From contig NZ_SJOM01000007.1 in the NCBI RefSeq assembly GCF_004762045.1, positions 4,253,509-4,317,508 on the forward strand: 64,000 nt of DNA, given 5' to 3'. This document shows positions 1 to 8,671 of the stretch, piece after piece. Under the pieces are notes generated by a model. It was given only the letters and a program-made list of their open reading frames with translations, was not told the origin of the DNA and made no database searches. This stretch comes from Mycobacterium sp. DL99 (GTDB lineage: Bacteria; Actinomycetota; Actinomycetes; Mycobacteriales; Mycobacteriaceae). Made by a program: the position numbers and the translations under genes. Position 1 is the stretch's first letter. The number at the start of each line of letters is the position of its first letter.

Positions 1-678
1 GACCGTTTCCAGCAGCCGCAGTTGCAGGGCCGCCGGCTCAGCCGCCATCACATCGGCAGCCGCGGCGAGCTTTTCTGACGCCTGAAGTTCGCCGTCCGCG
101 GTGATGACGCGGGCCCGCCGTTCCCGCTCGGCCTCGGCCTGACGCGCGATCGACCGCTTCATCGAATCCGGCAGTACGACATCTTTGATCTCGACCCGGT
201 CGATGTGTATCCCCCAGCCCACCGCAGGGTTGTCGATGAGCAGTTCCAGGCCTTGATTGAGCCGCTCCCGGTTGGACAGGAGGTCGTCCAGATTGCTCTT
301 GCCGATGATCGACCGCAGCGAGGTCTGGGCCACCTGGCCGATCGCCGACATGTAGTCCTGGACGTCGACCACGGCCCGCACCGGGTCGATCACCTTGAAG
401 TAGATGACCGCGTCGACGCGCACGGTGACGTTGTCGCGGGTGATGCCATCCTGGGCGGGGATCGGCATCGTGATGATCTGCATGTTGACCTTCTGCAACC
501 GGTCGGCGACCGGAATCAGCATCGTCAGACCGGGTTGCCTGACGTTGTCCCGGACCCGGCCCAACCGGAACACGACGCCCCGCTCGTACTGTCTGACCAC
601 GCGGATGTTGCTCACGCCGAGCCAGAACAGGGCGATGGCGCCGGCACCCATTGACGCGACCACGTAGAGCATGTCCAT
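1..678 (-). CDS. Slipin / stomatin-like SPFH-domain membrane protein (3' end outside window)
   Basis: The reading frame is open from 678 to the window edge, 226 codons without a stop, so the C-terminus is missing. The N-terminus has one hydrophobic segment (about residues 3-22), then the band-7 hallmark YERGVVFRLGR near residue 32 and the long SPFH beta/alpha domain ending in an alanine/glutamate-rich helix (RQAEAERERRARV near 185). SPFH slipins are integral membrane scaffold proteins that oligomerise through this helix; they usually sit beside an NfeD-type partner, which would lie left of the window. Start ATG 678 is preferred because GAGGTC lies just upstream; an in-frame ATG at 696 lacks a ribosome binding site. 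Confidence 0.88.
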   Translation of the reverse strand, partial: MDMLYVVASMGAGAIALFWLGVSNIRVVRQYERGVVFRLGRVRDNVRQPGLTMLIPVADRLQKVNMQIITMPIPAQDGITRDNVTVRVDAVIYFKVIDPVRAVVDVQDYMSAIGQVAQTSLRSIIGKSNLDDLLSNRERLNQGLELLIDNPAVGWGIHIDRVEIKDVVLPDSMKRSIARQAEAERERRARVITADGELQASEKLAAAADVMAAEPAALQLRLLETV

Positions 679-848
679 GATCCGACCTCGATTCATGGCT
701 TCGCCGGGGCGAGCGTGCCCCGTACTTCGATTGTGCGACGGCGGTCCGCCTCCCGCCAGAACCGCGACCGGGCGGTGTGCCTACCGGTGGTGAACAAGTC
801 CCCGATAGTGTCTAGAGTCCAGCGCAGGGCTCAGCGAGGGAGGCGATC

Positions 849-1901
849 ATGACCGCAGCGGGTAAGCCGATTCGGGTCATCCAATGGACCACCGGCAACA
901 TCGGACGACGCTCGCTGCACGCGATCATCGGCCGCGACGACATGGAACTGGTCGGCGTGTACGCGTACGGCGCCGAAAAGGTCGGAGTCGACGCCGCGGA
1001 ACTCGCCGGCTGGCCGGAACCCACCGGCATCAAAGCCACCAACGACATCGACGAACTGATCGCGCTCAAGCCCGATGCCTGTTGCTACAACCCCATCTGG
1101 CCCAGCGTCGACGAACTCGTCGCGCTGCTGGAAGCGGGGGTGAACGTGTGTTCCACCGCGGCCTGGATCACCGGCGGCAAGCAGACCCCCGAGGACCTGG
1201 CACGCATCCAGAAGGCGTGTGAGGCAGGTAATTCCACGATCTTCGGCAGCGGCGCACACCCCGGCCTGACCAACATGATGGGCATGGTGCTGTCCAGCGC
1301 ATGCGAGAGCGTCGACGAAATCCGTATCACCGAATCGGTCGACTGCGGGGTGTACGAATCGGCCGGAACCATGGCTGCGATGGGTTTCGGCCAGGACCCC
1401 GCCACCCCGGGGCTGGCTGAGAACGTCCGCCTGGAAAGCGAAGTGTTCGCCGAGTCGGCGGCGATGATGGCCGACGCCATCGGCGCCAAGCTGGACCGGA
1501 TCACCTTCGACGTGGAGTTCACCGCCGCCACCGACGACAGCGATCTCGGTTTCATGCAGATCCCCAAAGGCACGGTGGCCAGCGTGTACGGCTACCACCG
1601 CGGCTGGGTGGGCGACAAGAACGTCGTCAGCGTCGGGTTCAACTGGATCATGGGAAATCACGTCACCCCACCGAAGCCGGTGGCGCACGGTCACGTGATC
1701 CAGGTGTTCGGCGTCCCCAACATGCGCACCGTCGTTTACTGCCTGCCGTCGAAGGACTGGAGCGAAGTCAGCCTCAACGGGCTGGGCATGATCTACACCG
1801 CGCTGCCGGTCACCAATGCGGTGCCCGCGGTCGTTGCCGCCGCACCTGGGATCGTCACGCTCAAGGACCTGCCGCCGATCACCGGCCGCTTCGCCGGCTA
1901 G
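849..1901 (+). CDS. NAD(P)-binding DapB-like oxidoreductase (dihydrodipicolinate reductase N-terminal fold)
   Basis: 350 aa. The N-terminus IRVIQWTTGNIGRRSL is a dinucleotide-binding beta-alpha-beta with the TGNIG loop typical of the 2,4-diaminopentanoate dehydrogenase/DapB-like proteins that are numerous in mycobacteria, where they are usually annotated dihydrodipicolinate reductase. It is too long and too divergent to be the lysine-pathway DapB. The substrate is unknown; family context suggests a carbonyl or imine metabolite. A good ribosome binding site (GGGAGG, 6 nt spacing) supports the ATG at 849. It is divergent from the slipin gene and has no same-strand partner. Confident of the fold, not of the reaction. 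Confidence 0.8.
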   Translation: MTAAGKPIRVIQWTTGNIGRRSLHAIIGRDDMELVGVYAYGAEKVGVDAAELAGWPEPTGIKATNDIDELIALKPDACCYNPIWPSVDELVALLEAGVNVCSTAAWITGGKQTPEDLARIQKACEAGNSTIFGSGAHPGLTNMMGMVLSSACESVDEIRITESVDCGVYESAGTMAAMGFGQDPATPGLAENVRLESEVFAESAAMMADAIGAKLDRITFDVEFTAATDDSDLGFMQIPKGTVASVYGYHRGWVGDKNVVSVGFNWIMGNHVTPPKPVAHGHVIQVFGVPNMRTVVYCLPSKDWSEVSLNGLGMIYTALPVTNAVPAVVAAAPGIVTLKDLPPITGRFAG

Positions 1902-2031
1902 AACGCGCGCCCATGGTTTTCAGGGGCGCAGCCGCTGCGCGAGCCGTGGCATACCCCGCACAGAGTCGGGCCGTTCCGTTGCCCGTCCTCCACGGCAATC
2001 CGGGCACCGACCGCGCCGCCGGCACCGAAAG

Positions 2032-2520
2032 TCATTGTGGTGCAGCGCCGATGGCGCACCGAACGAAAGCGTCGAGGATCGCGGTCCAGCCATCGGGCGA
2101 GTCCAGTGCTGACCGGATTTCCGCGGCACGGTCTCCGTAGCGGTCGAGGTTCCGGTGTGTCAGATCGAGTCGGGTGCGCCCCGGTTCCAGCTCGCTGAAG
2201 GTCACTTCGACCTCGGTTTCGAAGTCGGGATCGAACTTCCAGTCCGCGTTTATCTGCCACAGCAGCACCAGACGACTCGGCGGCTCCCACACCGCGACCC
2301 GACCCCAGTCACATTCGCTGCCGTCCTCGCCGAGCTCGAAACAGCGGCCACCCACCCGCGGCTCGATCACCATGTCTTCTCGTGGCACGGTCGCGATGGA
2401 ATGCTCACGCGGCCAGTACTCGCCCATGCGGGTGGCAAACAGTTCGAATGTTCGCTGGCGACTCAACGGCACGGTCACCGACCGCACTACCTGTGACTCA
2501 GCAGCTGATTGGGTGTCCAT
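2032..2520 (-). CDS. SRPBCC (AHSA1-like) family protein
   Basis: 162 aa. It shows the activator-of-Hsp90 homology-1 / START-like pattern: an early strand-helix (RTFELFATRMGEYWP), GGRCFELGEDGSECDWGRV, a central strand with RLVLLWQINADW, and a late DLTHRNLDRYGDRAAEIRSALDSPDGWTAILDAF helix that closes the hydrophobic pocket. SRPBCC proteins bind small hydrophobic ligands. Its start overlaps the stop of the ArsR gene at 2520 in an ATGA-type junction, so the two are translationally coupled. ArsR-SRPBCC pairs are common in actinobacteria, and the ligand-binding partner is presumed to act with the repressor. Ligand unknown. Confidence 0.87.
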   Translation of the reverse strand: MDTQSAAESQVVRSVTVPLSRQRTFELFATRMGEYWPREHSIATVPREDMVIEPRVGGRCFELGEDGSECDWGRVAVWEPPSRLVLLWQINADWKFDPDFETEVEVTFSELEPGRTRLDLTHRNLDRYGDRAAEIRSALDSPDGWTAILDAFVRCAIGAAPQ

Positions 2521-2846
2521 CAGTTCTCCTCCCGGCTCTTCTCGGCCTCGGCCTCGGCCAGCAGTGCGAAATTGTCGAGCGTGGTTTCCCAGAACCGGTC
2601 CAGGTAATTGCGCACCACCGCTAATCCGCCCGGGTCTATTCGGTATAGCCGCCGGGCGCCCACGACAGACTCCAACACCAGCTCGGCATCCTTGAGTACC
2701 CGCAGATGCTGGGAGACAGCAGGTCGGGAGACCGGTAGCTGGTCGGCAAGCACCCCAACCGCCATCGGCCCCTCGAGGAGGATCTCGAGAATGGACCGAC
2801 GGGTGTGGTCCCCGAGCGCATCGAGCACCGAGGCAGCAGATGCCAT
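2520..2846 (-). CDS. ArsR-family winged-helix transcriptional repressor
   Basis: 108 aa from ATG 2846 (begins MASAASVLDALGDHTRRSIL). The winged helix-turn-helix is clear: ADQLPVSRPAVSQHLRVLKDAELV followed by the wing VVGARRLYRIDPGGL. No metal-binding Cys cluster is visible, so it is the metal-independent subclass that pairs with SRPBCC proteins. An upstream in-frame TTG at 2882 would add 12 residues, but that TTG is the first three bases of a consensus -35 box (TTGACC, 17 bp, TACACT), so it is rejected. With the start at 2846 the mRNA would be leaderless. A 28-bp palindrome sits in the promoter, indicating autorepression. Confidence 0.9.
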   Translation of the reverse strand: MASAASVLDALGDHTRRSILEILLEGPMAVGVLADQLPVSRPAVSQHLRVLKDAELVLESVVGARRLYRIDPGGLAVVRNYLDRFWETTLDNFALLAEAEAEKSREEN

Positions 2847-2872
2847 ATCGGTAAGTGTAGACTTACCGATAT
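2845..2872. promoter_or_regulatory. ArsR operator, perfect 12-bp inverted repeat
   Basis: ATATCGGTAAGT (2845-2856) and its exact reverse complement ACTTACCGATAT (2861-2872) are separated by GTAG. The dyad covers the -10 box, the spacer and the first base pairs of the start codon, the expected position for an ArsR autorepressor. Confidence 0.85.
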
Positions 2873-2882
2873 TCACGGTCAA
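2854..2882 (-). promoter_or_regulatory. Promoter of the arsR-SRPBCC operon (leaderless)
   Basis: On the minus strand TTGACC (2882-2877), a 17-bp spacer and TACACT (2859-2854) form a near-consensus SigA promoter. Seven bases separate the -10 from the ATG at 2846, so transcription should begin at or next to the start codon. Confidence 0.8.
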
Positions 2883-2902
2883 CGGTAGTTTGGACTACCG
2901 GT

Positions 2903-3745
2903 TCACTCGGGCTCGTCGACCGATACGCACGCACCGACCGCGCCACCACCCACATGAACGGCCAGCACCGCGCCCATGTCGGTCACCGACAGCGACCGCA
3001 GGTGCGGCAGGCGGCCGGTGAGCGCCGCGGCGATCTCCTCGGCCCCGTCCGGGTTGTCGACATGGTGGACCACGACGCTCACAGCGCGGTCGCCCGCCGC
3101 GTCGACGATCTGATCGACAAGTGCCGCATGTGCTTTCGAAATCGTCCGGATACGTTGCGAGAGCACCAACCGGCCATCGACATCCAGGCGCAGCAGCGGT
3201 TTGAGCGACAGCGCGGTGCCCAGCCACGATGCCGCCGCACCGATCCGGCCACTGCGCCGCAGGTTGTCGAGACGGTGCACGACGATGAACGCCTGCCCTC
3301 GCGGTACCGCGGCACGAGCCGCGGCCTCGACAGCGTCGAGTGTTCCTCCGCCACGGGCTGATTCGGCGGCGGCCAGAGCGACGAAGCCCACCCCCATTGC
3401 TGCCGCTCGGGAGTTCACCACCCGGACGGCCTGCCCGATCTCGCGGGCCACAGCAGCAGCCGTGCTGTAGGTACTCGAGAGCGCGGCCGAAATATGCACT
3501 GCGACAACACCATCACCGCCGCTGTCGGCCAGCGCCTGCCGATAGGTGTCGGCGAGGTCAGCCGGCGAGGCCCCCGACGTGGTGACCCGCGCCCGCTCAT
3601 AGATGCCCGACGGCATCGGATCAAGACCTTCGCGCCAGTCATTGCCGTCGTCGAGGATGTGCAACGGCACCTGCCGGATTCCCCACTGCTCACACAACTC
3701 AGGTCGCAACCGCGACGTCGAGTCGGTCACTACCATGACCGCCAT
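2903..3745 (-). CDS. DegV-family fatty-acid-binding protein
   Basis: 280 aa, usual DegV length. It begins MAVMVVTDSTSRLRPEL, the VTDSTS signature of the family, followed by the VTTSGASPADL segment and VVAVHISAALSSTYSTAAAVA. DegV/FakB proteins bind a fatty acid in the inter-domain cleft; in Firmicutes they present it to the FakA kinase, but no FakA is visible here and actinobacterial DegV function is not established. It is last in the nadD-rsfS-gpgP-octT-degV run and starts 2 nt after the octT stop, as in M. tuberculosis (Rv2417c). Confidence 0.9.
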   Translation of the reverse strand: MAVMVVTDSTSRLRPELCEQWGIRQVPLHILDDGNDWREGLDPMPSGIYERARVTTSGASPADLADTYRQALADSGGDGVVAVHISAALSSTYSTAAAVAREIGQAVRVVNSRAAAMGVGFVALAAAESARGGGTLDAVEAAARAAVPRGQAFIVVHRLDNLRRSGRIGAAASWLGTALSLKPLLRLDVDGRLVLSQRIRTISKAHAALVDQIVDAAGDRAVSVVVHHVDNPDGAEEIAAALTGRLPHLRSLSVTDMGAVLAVHVGGGAVGACVSVDEPE

Positions 3746-3747
3746 CG

Positions 3748-4512
3748 TCAGTCGGTGGAATCCAGTTGTGGCACACCAGCAGCGGCCAGCCCCTTGAGCA
3801 TCAACTCGGCCACCGCCCGGTGAGCTTCGAAATTCCAGTGGATGCCGTCGGGATTGCCCCGCCCGCTGAGCACCTCGTCCGCCACGGCGGCCTTGAGATC
3901 CACCAACGGCACGTCATGCTCCTGGGCCCAGGCCGAGATCGCCTTGACCGTGGGCTCACGCCCGTGATGGGCCTTGCCGTAGGTGTCGGCGATGTGCACA
4001 GAGGGCAGCGAGGCCACCACCGGAATACCCGGCCGGTTGAAATCGATGGCGTTGCGAGTCATCTCCAGGTACTCGACCGTCACATGCGGTGGCAGCGCCG
4101 CGCGGGCGACAGGCGACAACCGCGGTTGGATCCAGCCGTAGCCGTCCCGTGCCCAGCGCCGCAGCCACGCCGGCCGCACATACCGGATCAACTCACGCAG
4201 CGCCGTCGGCAGCGGCGAGGGCAGCGAATCCATTCCGCTGGTGGCGAATACCACCGCGCCGGCACGCGGCAAGGCCGCCCACGCCCGCGGATCCTGGGTC
4301 GAAGCCCACCAGACGTCACGGGTGGTCCAGCCGATGCGACCGATGAGCTCGACGTCCCAGCCCAACTGCTCGGCCACGATGTTGGGCCAGATCCGCGGAT
4401 CGTCGGACGGTAGACCGCCGGTCGGGCCGAAATACGAAAGAGAATCACAGAACACGAGCAGTGTCGGGCGGCCGTTACGCGAGGACGCTGACGGCTCGTG
4501 ATCAGAGGACAT
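3748..4512 (-). CDS. octT: Diglucosylglycerate octanoyltransferase (SGNH fold)
   Basis: 254 aa from ATG 4512. It is the positional and sequence counterpart of M. tuberculosis Rv2418c, OctT, which transfers octanoate to diglucosylglycerate early in methylglucose lipopolysaccharide (MGLP) synthesis. The SGNH/GDSL layout is visible: FCDSLSYFG near residue 21 with the nucleophilic Ser, GMDSLPSP in the middle, and a C-terminal DGIHWN block carrying the Asp-His pair. The start overlaps the gpgP stop by 11 nt, so the two are coupled. An upstream in-frame ATG at 4566 would push 65 nt into gpgP and is less likely. Confidence 0.88.
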   Translation of the reverse strand: MSSDHEPSASSRNGRPTLLVFCDSLSYFGPTGGLPSDDPRIWPNIVAEQLGWDVELIGRIGWTTRDVWWASTQDPRAWAALPRAGAVVFATSGMDSLPSPLPTALRELIRYVRPAWLRRWARDGYGWIQPRLSPVARAALPPHVTVEYLEMTRNAIDFNRPGIPVVASLPSVHIADTYGKAHHGREPTVKAISAWAQEHDVPLVDLKAAVADEVLSGRGNPDGIHWNFEAHRAVAELMLKGLAAAGVPQLDSTD

Positions 4513-5179
4513 CGTTAGCCACCTGTGCCGAGGCATTCCAGACATCCAGCCGCCAGCGGATCGCATCCATATCCGACTCGTCGGCGGTGTCTCCCGAATG
4601 TCCGGACAGCTGAACCCAACTGGCGTTCCCCATGCCGCCGAGCACCGGCCAGTTGTCCACCGGCAGACCGAGAAGGCCCGCGGTCAGCGCCGCGATCAAC
4701 CCGCCGTGAGCGACCAGCACGACGGGGCGGTCTGAACCATCCAGACCCCATTCCGGCTGTCCGGCAACAAGTTCGGCTACCACCGGAACACTGCGGTCGG
4801 CCACGTCGACCCGGCTTTCACCACCGTGCGGTGCCCACCGCGCATCCTCGCGCCAGGCTTCGCGAGCGCCCGGTGCCATCGTGTCGACTTCCTGGTGGGT
4901 CAGGCCCTGCCAATCCCCCAGGTGCGTCTCACGCAACCGCTTGTCCACCTGTACCGGGATCCCGGCACGATCACCGAGGGTCACCGCGGTATCGAGGGCG
5001 CGCTTGAGGTCCGAGGACACGATCAACAGCGGCTGACGCTTGGCGAGCACCTCGGCAGCCGCGGCGGCCTGGTCGCGGCCGAGATCGGACAGCTCGGTGT
5101 CGAGCTGACCCTGCATCCGGCTGCCCGCGTTGTACTCGGTCTGGCCGTGGCGCAACAGCACCAACCGACGGACCTTCAT
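4502..5179 (-). CDS. gpgP: Glucosyl-3-phosphoglycerate phosphatase
   Basis: 225 aa from ATG 5179. The histidine-phosphatase signature LLRHGQTEYN lies at residues 8-17, with the second catalytic region REDARWAPHGGES and VLVAHGGLIAAL further on. The counterpart Rv2419c dephosphorylates glucosyl-3-phosphoglycerate to glucosylglycerate, the step before the OctT substrate is built; the adjacent octT supports this over a generic phosphoglycerate mutase. Starting at MKVRRLV leaves 7 nt after the rsfS stop; the 14 extra upstream codons would overlap rsfS and are rejected. Confidence 0.88.
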   Translation of the reverse strand: MKVRRLVLLRHGQTEYNAGSRMQGQLDTELSDLGRDQAAAAAEVLAKRQPLLIVSSDLKRALDTAVTLGDRAGIPVQVDKRLRETHLGDWQGLTHQEVDTMAPGAREAWREDARWAPHGGESRVDVADRSVPVVAELVAGQPEWGLDGSDRPVVLVAHGGLIAALTAGLLGLPVDNWPVLGGMGNASWVQLSGHSGDTADESDMDAIRWRLDVWNASAQVANDVL

Positions 5180-5186
5180 CGCGCCC

Positions 5187-5573
5187 TCATTCCGCCAACT
5201 CCGGGTCCGCCGGCCCACCAAGTTCGACCGGAACCGTCGGGCAGTCCCGCCACAGCCGTTCGAGGGCGTAGAACTCCCGCTCGTCCTGGTGCTGGATGTG
5301 CACCACGATGTCGACGTAGTCGAGCAGCGTCCAGCGCCCCTCGCGGGTGCCCTCGCGGCGCGCGGGCTTGTACCCGGCCAGCCGCATCTTGTCCTCGACC
5401 TCGTCGACGATCGCGTTGACCTGGCGTTCGTTGGAGGCTGACGCGATGACGAAGCAGTCGGTGATCACCAACTGGCCCGACACGTCGATCACCACCACAT
5501 CGTCGGCCAACTTGGCCGAGGCAGCCTGGGCGGCCACCGTCGCCATTGCGACGGCCTCGTCGGTCGCGCTCAT
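5187..5573 (-). CDS. rsfS: Ribosomal silencing factor RsfS (DUF143)
   Basis: 128 aa, normal for RsfS/Iojap. Motifs include VVIDVSGQLVITDCFVIASA and NAIVDEVEDKM, then WTLLDYVDIVVHIQHQDEREFYALERLW, the conserved core that binds ribosomal protein L14 and blocks 30S-50S joining in starvation. The start overlaps the nadD stop by 4 nt; this nadD-rsfS pairing is conserved widely in bacteria and supports both calls. Confidence 0.95.
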   Translation of the reverse strand: MSATDEAVAMATVAAQAASAKLADDVVVIDVSGQLVITDCFVIASASNERQVNAIVDEVEDKMRLAGYKPARREGTREGRWTLLDYVDIVVHIQHQDEREFYALERLWRDCPTVPVELGGPADPELAE

Positions 5574-6217
5574 CGAACCGGCTCCATGATGTGTTCACCC
5601 TTCCCGTCTGCGGAGTACAACCCGCGTTTGGTCACGTACTGGACCACGCCGTCGGGCACCAGGTACCAGATCGGCCGGCCTTCGGAGGCGCGCTTACGGC
5701 AGTCGCTGGAGGAGATCGCCAGTGCAGGCACCTCGACCAACGTCAACGCTTCCGGTGGCAGCTCACGCAACGCCGCCTCGATATGGTCACCGTCGAGCTC
5801 GTAGCCCGGCCGGCTGACACCGACGAACCTGGCCATGGAGAAGAGGTCTTCCCAGTTCTGCCAGGACAGGATCGATGCCAGGGCATCGGCTCCGGTGATG
5901 AAGTACAGGTCGGTGTCGGCATTCAGATCACGCAGGTCACGCAGGGTGTCCTTGGTGTAGGTCGCCCCGCCCCGATCGATGTCGACCCGGCTGACCGAGA
6001 ATCGCGGGTTGGACGCGGTCGCGATCACCGTCATCAGATACCGGTCCTCGGCGGCGCTGACCCTCCGGTCGTGTTTCTGCCACGGCTGACCGGTCGGGAC
6101 GAACACCACCTCGTCGAGCTCGAACAGGTCCGCGACCTCACTCGCCGCGACCAGGTGCCCGTTGTGGACGGGATCGAATGTCCCGCCCATCACGCCCAGC
6201 CTGCGCCGTCTTGCCAC
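5570..6217 (-). CDS. nadD: Nicotinate-nucleotide adenylyltransferase
   Basis: 215 aa from GTG 6217 (VARRRRLGVMGGTFDP). The nucleotidyltransferase T/HxGH motif is GGTFDPVHNGHL and the second signature is AISSSDCRKRASEG near the C-terminus. It adenylates nicotinate mononucleotide in de novo and salvage NAD+ synthesis; a glutamine-dependent NadE for the next step lies at 14565-16607. An ATG at 6277 in frame would add 20 residues without family similarity, so the GTG is preferred; the exact start is not certain. Confidence 0.93.
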   Translation of the reverse strand: MARRRRLGVMGGTFDPVHNGHLVAASEVADLFELDEVVFVPTGQPWQKHDRRVSAAEDRYLMTVIATASNPRFSVSRVDIDRGGATYTKDTLRDLRDLNADTDLYFITGADALASILSWQNWEDLFSMARFVGVSRPGYELDGDHIEAALRELPPEALTLVEVPALAISSSDCRKRASEGRPIWYLVPDGVVQYVTKRGLYSADGKGEHIMEPVR

Positions 6218-6299
6218 AAAGAGGCAGCTTACGGGAGCGCTGACGTCGGCCGGCACCCGCGCGAACCCAGCCGGCACAGGGGCGATGCGATGCGCAGGC

Positions 6300-7754
6300 T
6301 CAGACCGGCAGCAACCCGTCGATCACCGCGGCCAGCTGCTTGGCCGAGCGGCACTCGTGCATCGGGATCGTTTCGAGGTATTTCGGCACCGCGGAATCCC
6401 CGCTGCCCCACAGGTGCTTGGGCTCCGGGTTGAGCCAGTGCGCGTGACGGCTGGCCGACACCATGTGTGCCAGCAGCGCCGTCTCGGGGTTGCGGTAGTT
6501 GTTCCGACCATCGCCCAACACCAGCAGCGAGCTGCGCGGCGACAGCACGTTGGGGTACTTGTCCAGGAATGATACGAAGGCGTGGCCGTAGTCCGAGTGC
6601 CCGTCGCGGGTGTAGACGCCCGCCTCACGGGTGATGCGCTGCACCGCCACCGCCAGATCGGCCTCCGGCCCGAACATGTCGGTGACCTCGTCGGTGGTGT
6701 CGATGAAGGCGAAGACGCGCACCCGGGAGAACTGCTGGCGCAGCGCCGAGACCAGCATCAGGGTGAAGTGGCTGAACCCGGCCACCGACCCGGATACATC
6801 GCAGAGCACCACGAGCTCGGGACGGGCCGGATGCGGTTTCTTGAGCACCACGTCGATCGGCACACCGCCGGTGGACATCGACTTGCGCAGCGTCTTGCGC
6901 AGGTCGATCTCCCCGGACCGGGAGCGGCGGCGCCGGGCCGCCAGCCGGGTCGCCAACGTGCGGGCCAGCGGCTGCACGGTCTTGCGCATCTGACGGAGCT
7001 GCTCACCGGAGGCGCGCAGGAACTCGACGTTCTCGGCCAGCTGCGGCACCCCGTACATCTGCACGTGGTCGCGGCCCAACTGCTCGGCGGTGCGGCGCTT
7101 GGTCTCGGACTCGACCATCTTGCGCAGCTGGGAGATGCGCTGCGCGGCCAGGGCCTTGGCGATCTCCTCCTGGGTCGGCGTGGGCTCGTCGCCGTAGGGG
7201 GCGAGCAGCCCGGCCAGCAGCCGACCCTCGAGATCGTCGAGGCTCATGGCCTTGAGCGCCTGATACGACGAGTACGACGGGCCGCGGCTGGAGTTGTAGC
7301 GGCCGTAGGCCTCGACGATCCTGGCGATCATCGCCGCCATCCGGTCGTCGAGGTTGGCCAGGTCCTCGTTGTCGGCCAGCATCTTCACCAACGCGTCGCG
7401 CATCGCCTCGATGTCCTCGGGCGGCAGCTGCAGCCGATCCTCACCACCTGTGTCGCCCTCGTCCTCGTCCTCGAGCACGGTGCGTGCGCCCAGCGCAGCC
7501 GGGAAGAACAGGTCGAACATCGCGTCGTAGGTCTCGCGGTGGTCGGGGCGCCGCAGCACCGCGCACGCAATGCCCTCGCGCAGCGCTTCACGATTGCCCA
7601 ACCCGAGCACGGTGATCACCCGACCGGCATCCACGGTTTCCGACGGGCCGACCGAGATTCCTTGCCCGCGAAGGGCTTCGACGAACTCGACGAGGTGCCC
7701 GGGCAGGCCGTGCGGGGCCAGCGGCTGGGGCGGTCGAACCCGGCGCGGGGTCAT
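6300..7754 (-). CDS. VWA-domain CoxE-like protein, partner of the MoxR ATPase
   Basis: 484 aa. The C-terminal half holds a von Willebrand A domain with an intact MIDAS DxSxS motif (VVLCDVSGSVAGFS), preceded by a basic linker; the N-terminal half is helical with a short acidic stretch (EDEDEGDTGGEDR). Such proteins work with MoxR AAA+ ATPases in assembling or inserting cofactors into metalloenzymes; the client here is unknown. The start codon abuts the stop of the MoxR gene at 7754, giving tight coupling. The M. tuberculosis counterparts are Rv2425c/Rv2426c, placed likewise between nadD and proA. Confidence 0.87.
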   Translation of the reverse strand: MTPRRVRPPQPLAPHGLPGHLVEFVEALRGQGISVGPSETVDAGRVITVLGLGNREALREGIACAVLRRPDHRETYDAMFDLFFPAALGARTVLEDEDEGDTGGEDRLQLPPEDIEAMRDALVKMLADNEDLANLDDRMAAMIARIVEAYGRYNSSRGPSYSSYQALKAMSLDDLEGRLLAGLLAPYGDEPTPTQEEIAKALAAQRISQLRKMVESETKRRTAEQLGRDHVQMYGVPQLAENVEFLRASGEQLRQMRKTVQPLARTLATRLAARRRRSRSGEIDLRKTLRKSMSTGGVPIDVVLKKPHPARPELVVLCDVSGSVAGFSHFTLMLVSALRQQFSRVRVFAFIDTTDEVTDMFGPEADLAVAVQRITREAGVYTRDGHSDYGHAFVSFLDKYPNVLSPRSSLLVLGDGRNNYRNPETALLAHMVSASRHAHWLNPEPKHLWGSGDSAVPKYLETIPMHECRSAKQLAAVIDGLLPV

Positions 7755-8641
7755 CAGTTGAGCCTGAGCTCGCCGGCAGCCTTGACCTGGTCGGACTGGT
7801 GTTTGAGCACCACACCGAGGGTGGCGGCGATCATCTCGTCGTCGATGGTGTCCAGGCCCAGGGCCAGCACCGTGCGGCCCCAGTCGATGGTCTCGGCGAC
7901 CGACGGCACCTTCTTGAGCTGCATACCGCGCATCACGCCGATGATCTTCACCAGCTCTCCTGCGATGTGCTCGGGTAGTTCGGGCACCCGGGACAGCAGG
8001 ATGCGGCGCTCCAGGTCCGGATCCGGGAAGTCGATGTGCAGGAACAGGCAGCGACGCTTGAGCGCCTCGGAGAGCTCACGGGTGGCATTCGAGGTGAGCA
8101 GCACGAACGGCGGCCGCTCCGCGGTGATCGTGCCGAGTTCGGGGACGGTCACCGCGAAATCGGAGAGCACCTCCAGCAGCAGGCCCTCGATCTCGATGTC
8201 AGCCTTGTCCGTCTCGTCGATCAGCAGCACGGTCGGGTCGGTGCGCTTGATCGCGGTGAGCAGCGGGCGGGTCAGCAGGAACTCCTCGCTGAACACGTCC
8301 ATCTTGGTCTGGTCCCAGTCGCCGCCGTTCGCGGTCTGGCCGGCCTGGATCCGCAGGATCTGCTTGGCGTGGTTCCACTCGTAGAGCGCGCGAGCCTCGT
8401 CGACGCCCTCGTAGCACTGCAGGCGGACCAGTTCGGAGCCGGTGGTCGCTGCCACCGCGCGGGCCAGCTCAGTCTTGCCGACCCCCGCGGGCCCCTCCAC
8501 GAGCAGCGGCTTACCCAGCCGGTCGGCGAGGAAAACCGCTGTGGCGGTGGCGGTATCGGGCAGGTATCCGGTCTCCGCCAGGCGCCGCGCGACATCGTCG
8601 ATGTCGGCGAACAACGGAGCGGGGCGAGCGGGCACGCTCAT
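7754..8641 (-). CDS. MoxR-family AAA+ ATPase
   Basis: 295 aa, usual MoxR size. Walker A is GPAGVGKTEL, Walker B is VLLIDETDKAD, and sensor 1 is VLLTSNATREL. MoxR ATPases act as chaperones with a VWA partner, here the coupled gene just downstream. A strong ribosome binding site (AGGAG, 6 nt) precedes ATG 8641. It lies 30 nt after proA and may be read with it. Confidence 0.92.
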   Translation of the reverse strand: MSVPARPAPLFADIDDVARRLAETGYLPDTATATAVFLADRLGKPLLVEGPAGVGKTELARAVAATTGSELVRLQCYEGVDEARALYEWNHAKQILRIQAGQTANGGDWDQTKMDVFSEEFLLTRPLLTAIKRTDPTVLLIDETDKADIEIEGLLLEVLSDFAVTVPELGTITAERPPFVLLTSNATRELSEALKRRCLFLHIDFPDPDLERRILLSRVPELPEHIAGELVKIIGVMRGMQLKKVPSVAETIDWGRTVLALGLDTIDDEMIAATLGVVLKHQSDQVKAAGELRLN

Positions 8642-8671
8642 GTGGTCTCCTGGTCTCTGTCTGGTCGGCGC

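Noticed and set aside
1902..2031. Possible small gene between the DapB-like and SRPBCC genes
   Set aside because: Open frames there run into or oppose the flanking genes and have no start signals.
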